Source: Aristolochia californica (Eukaryota > Streptophyta > Magnoliopsida > Piperales > Aristolochiaceae). From it: a stretch of DNA of 64,000 nucleotides. This document shows, piece after piece, positions 60,603-64,000 of the stretch. The position numbers and the translations under genes were made by a program. Position 1 is the stretch's first letter. Every line of letters begins with the position of its first letter. Under the pieces are notes generated by a model. That model ran no database searches. It had not been told where the DNA came from and saw only the letters and a list, made by a program, of their open reading frames with translations. The stretch is from positions 16,451,931 to 16,515,930 of the forward strand of contig JARWKL010000010.1 of NCBI GenBank assembly GCA_029961685.1, given 5' to 3'.

Positions 60603-62509
60603 GGATAACAAAACTTTGGAGTTCGTTTTTAGTGCGTGAAATAATTTACTTCACATACATTTTTTATAGTTTTCAAATTTTTTTGCATACATAAACTCTA
60701 AAATTTCCATTTTGTTGTGATCTTATTTCTTCTTCTTTATAAGAAAAATGGGAGAGTAAAAACTCAAGTTTGGATAAAAAAAAAAAATTGAACATAAAAA
60801 ATGGAAAGCCACAAATGCTGAGAGATATAATTCCAAAAAGTATCTGTGATTTTTAAGGATAGGAAAAAAGTGGGTTGTTTGGCTCCGGTAAATGTCCAAG
60901 CACACTAACACTTTAGAATTTAATTTTTTCTACTCCTTGAAATGTTTGGATCATTAGGCCACTAGCATCCTGAACATGTTTCTGGCATGCATTTCCACCA
61001 CCTTTAAAACATGTTAGGATCAGTTAGAAGTCTCTTTCCTATAAAATCTATTAGGGGTTGTACTAGTGGAATTTCCCTAACATGGATAACAAAACTTTGG
61101 AGCTCATTTTTAGTGCGTGAAATAATTTTCTTCACTTACATTTATTATAGTTTTCAATTTTTTTTGCATGCATAAACTCTAAAATTTTAATTTTAGTGTG
61201 ATCCTTTATCTTTTTTGTTTACGAGAAAAATGGGAGAGTGAAAACTCAAGTTTGGATATGAAAAAAAAAATTTGAACATCCAAAATGGAAATGCACAAAT
61301 GCTGAGAGAGATAATTCCAAAAAGTATCTGTGATTTTTAAGGATAGGAAAAAAGTGGGTTGTTTGGCTCCAGAAAATATCCAACCACACGATAACTTGTG
61401 AATTTAATTTTTTCTACTCGTTGAAATTTTTTGATCATCAGGCCACTTGTATCCTCAACATGTTTCTAGCTTGCATATCCACCACATTTAAAACAAGTTA
61501 CAATCAGTTAGAAGTCTCTTTCCTATAAAATTTATTAGAGGTTGTACTAGTGGATTTTCCCAAACATGGATAACAAAACTTTGGAGTTCATTTTTAGTGC
61601 GTGAAATAATTTTCTTGACTTAAATTTATTATAGTTTCCAAATTTTTTTGCATACATAAACTCTAAAATTTTCATTTTGTTGTGATCTTATATCTTTTTT
61701 GTTTCCAAGAAAAATGAGAGAGAGAAAACTCAAGTTTGGATCTGAAAAAAAAATTTGAACATCCAAAATGGAAATGCACAAATGCAGAGAAAATTCCAAA
61801 AACTATTTGTGATGTTTAAGGATAGGAAAAAAGTGGGTTGTTTGGCTTCGGTAAATATCCAACCACACTTTAACTTGAGAATTTAATTTTTTCTACTCCT
61901 TGAAATTTTTGGATCATTAGGCCACTTGCATCCTGAACATGTTTCTGGCATGCATATCCACCACATTTAAAACATGTTAGGATTAGTTAGAAGTCTCTTA
62001 CCTATAAAATCTTTTGGGGGTTGTCCTACTGGAATTTCCCAAACATGGATAACAATACTTTGAAGTTCATTTTTAGTGCGTGAAATAATTTTCTACACTT
62101 ACATATATTATAGTTTTCAAAAATTTTAACATATATAAATTGGAAATTTTTGATTTTATTGTGATCTTATATCTTTTTTGTTAACAAGAAAAATTGGAGA
62201 GTCAAAACTCATATTTGGATCTTAAAAAAAAAAGCGGAGAGAGAGAATTCCAAAAGTATCTATGATTTTTAAGGATACGCAAAAAGTGGGTTGTTTGGCT
62301 CCGGTAAATATCCAACCGCACGTTTACTTGAGAATTTATTTGTTTCTACTCCTAGAAATTTATGGATCATTAGGCCACTGGCATACTCAACATGTTTCTG
62401 GCATGCATATCCACCACATTTAAAACATGTTAGGATCAGTTAGAAGTCTCTTTCCTACAAAATCTATTAGGGGTTGAACTAGTGGAATTTCCCAAACTTG
62501 GATAACAAA
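60603..62509 (+). repeat. Four-monomer unit P-Q-R-S, copy 2
   Basis: P 60603, Q 61084, R 61568, S 62047 repeat the same private variants, for example GATAACTTGTGAATTT at 61390 (59465 in copy 1, offset 1925). A deletion of about 28 bp near 62231, where TTAAAAAAA runs into GCGGAGAG, shortens the S monomer to 463 bp, and later offsets fall to 1898 bp. Confidence 0.75.
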
Positions 62510-64000
62510 ACTTTGGAGTTCATTTTTAGTCCATGAAATAATTTACTTCACATACATTTATTATAGTTTTCAAATTTTTTTGCATTCATAAACTCTAAAA
62601 TTTTCATTTTGTTGTGATCTTATTTCTTTTTTGTTTATGAGAAAAATGGGAGAGTAAAAACTCAAGTTTGGATCAGAAAAAAGATTTGAACATCAAAAAT
62701 GGAAAGTCACAAATGCTGAGAGATATAATTCCAAAAAGTATCTGTGATTTTTAAGGATAGGCAAAAAGTGGGTTGTTTGGCTCCGGTAAATGTCCAAGCA
62801 CACGTTAACTTGAGAATTTAATTTTTTCTAGTCCTTGAAATTTTTGGATCATTAGGGCACATGTATCCTCAACATGTTTTTGGCATGCATATCCACCACA
62901 TTTAAAACATGTTAGGATCTGTTAGAAGTCTCTTTCCTTTAAAATCCAGGGATTGTACTAGTGGAATTTCCCAAAAATGGAGAACAAAACTTTGGAGTTC
63001 ATTTTTAGTGCGTGAAATAATTTTCTTTTCTTACATTTATTATAATTTTCAATTTTTTTTGCATGCATAAACTCTAAAATTTTCATATTGGGTTGATCTT
63101 ATATCTTTTTTGTTTAGGAGAAATATGGGAGAGTGAAAACTCAAGTTTGGATCAGAAAAAAAAATTTGAACATCCAAAATAGAATTGCACAAATGCTGAG
63201 AGAGATAATTCCAAAAAGTATTTGTGATTCTTAAGGATAGGGAAAGAGTAGGTTGTTTGGCTCCGGTAAATATCCAACCACACGTTATCATGAGAATTTA
63301 ATTTTTTCTACTCGAAATTTTTGGGTCATTAGGCGACTTGCAACCTCAAAATGTTTCTGGCATGCATATCCATCACATTTAAAACATGTTAGGATCAGTT
63401 AGAAGTCTCTTTCCTAAAAAATATATTGGGGGTTGTACTTGTGGAATTGACCAAACCTGGACAACAAAACTTTGGAGTTCATTTTTTGTGCGTGAAATAA
63501 TTTTCTTCACTAACATTTATTATAGTTTTCAAATTTGTTTCTACATAAACCCTAAAATTTTCATTTTATTGTGATCCTATATCTTTCTTTTAAGAGAAAA
63601 AAGAGAGAGTGAAAACTCAAGTTTGGATGTGAAAAAAAAATTTGAACATCCAAAATGGAAATGCCCAAATGCTGAGAGAGATAATTCCAAAGAGTATCTG
63701 TGATTTTTAAGCATAGGCAAAAAGTGGGTTGTTTGGCTTTGGTAAATATCCAACCACACATTAACTTGAGAATTTAATTTTTTCTACTCCATGAAATTTT
63801 TGGATCATTAGGCCATTTCCATCGTGCACATGTTTCTGGCATGCATATCCATAACATTTAAAACATGTTAGGATCAGTTAGAAGTCTCTTTCCTATAAAA
63901 TCTATTGGGGGTTGTCCTAGTGGAATTTCCCAAACATGGATAACAAAACTTTGGAGCTCATTTTTAGTGCGTGAAATAATTTTCTACACTTTTATTTATT
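62510..64000 (+). repeat. Four-monomer unit P-Q-R-S, copy 3, partial and cut by the window edge
   Basis: P 62510 has AATTTACTTCACATACATT and Q 62979 has GCATGCATAAACTC (63058). The unit at 63459 ends with CTATTGGGGGTTGTCCTAG like R but lacks the GCAGAGAAAATTCC variant, so it may be converted. S begins at 63938 with TTTTCTACACTT before the sequence ends. Confidence 0.6.

Larger units (their letters stand above)
38701..64000 (+). repeat. Satellite array, right subfamily, ~482-bp monomers
   Basis: This is the same satellite and orientation as the left block, but shorter. Monomers start at 38869, 39351, 39834, 40319, 40798, 41275, 41753, 42236, 42723, 43206, 43688, 44177, 44661, 45154, 45628, 46104, 46585, 47068, 47550, 48040, 48524, 49014, 49494, 49984, 50463, 50955, 51437, 51918, 52399, 52882, 53372, 53855, 54343, 54822, 55297, 55780, 56261, 56744, 57224, 57713, 58195, 58680, 59160, 59643, 60121, 60603, 61084, 61568, 62047, 62510, 62979, 63459 and 63938. 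Diagnostic words are TGATCTTATATCTTTTTT (8 bp shorter than left), GGCTCCGGTAAATATCC, AGGCCACTTGCATCC, ATCTGAAAAAAAAATTTG and AAAATCTATTAGGGGTTG (10 bp shorter). A minority of monomers (types E and G) keep TTCCACCATGCTATTAGG and are correspondingly longer, about 488-493 bp. The array continues past the right edge. Confidence 0.97.

Noticed and set aside
2511..64000. CRISPR-like or integron-like reading of the regular repeats
   Set aside because: The repeats are contiguous ~490-bp units with no unique spacers, and the flank carries eukaryotic transposon remnants with an intron.
2511..64000. Origin of the satellite from an LTR retrotransposon or rDNA spacer
   Set aside because: I saw no LTR ends, primer-binding site, polypurine tract next to an LTR, protein domain or rRNA sequence in the monomer.
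2511..64000. CENP-B-box-like motif in the monomer
   Set aside because: No stretch with the spaced TTCG ... A ... CGGG pattern is conserved; CGAGAAAAATGGGAG has only superficial resemblance.

Overview
The window looks like nuclear plant DNA, probably from a flowering plant. About 97% of it is one very AT-rich satellite DNA array. The only recognisable protein homology is in the first 1.4 kb, where there are decayed pieces of a PIF/Harbinger transposon: a Myb/SANT-like ORF1 protein and the C-terminal tail of a HARBI1-type nuclease. I see no intact gene, tRNA, rRNA, CRISPR array or bacterial-style feature. The species cannot be named from this sequence, and I do not recognise the satellite family.

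Layout. 1-1414: broken Harbinger-type coding remnants with a spliced appearance and in-frame stops. 1415-1494: plain AT-rich spacer. About 1495-2320: a short array of a ~152 bp AT-rich repeat (five to six copies). 2321-2510: a unique stretch holding a 10-bp inverted repeat and ending in seven C residues. 2511-64000: the satellite, running off the right edge. I phased it by hand on the landmark GGATAACAAAACTTTGGAG and count about 125 complete head-to-tail monomers, all in the same orientation.

The satellite has two blocks. The left block (about 2511-38700) has monomers of about 495 bp (mostly 490-500). The right block (about 38700-64000) has monomers of about 482 bp (mostly 475-493). The right-block monomer lacks about 10 bp (TTCCACCAAG) and about 8 bp (ATTTGCCT) and carries other linked substitutions. 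The subfamily change is sharp, within one monomer.

The right block has higher-order structure. From about 40.3 to 58.2 kb, eight monomer types (called A-H here) recur in fixed order with a period of 3861-3864 bp. This order is disturbed by a nearly exact 1942-bp tandem duplication of four monomers and by losses of single monomers. From 58.7 kb to the edge a different four-monomer unit (P-Q-R-S) repeats about every 1.9 kb. The left block is less regular but has several four-monomer (~1.98 kb) and one-monomer (~497 bp) tandem duplications, seven clear internal deletions, and one ~200 bp foreign insertion at 4563-4763.

The many short open frames across the array, mostly on the minus strand, are echoes of the repeat unit and are not annotated as genes. 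All repeat boundaries were aligned by eye and are good to a few bases at landmarks and to tens of bases at recombination breakpoints.
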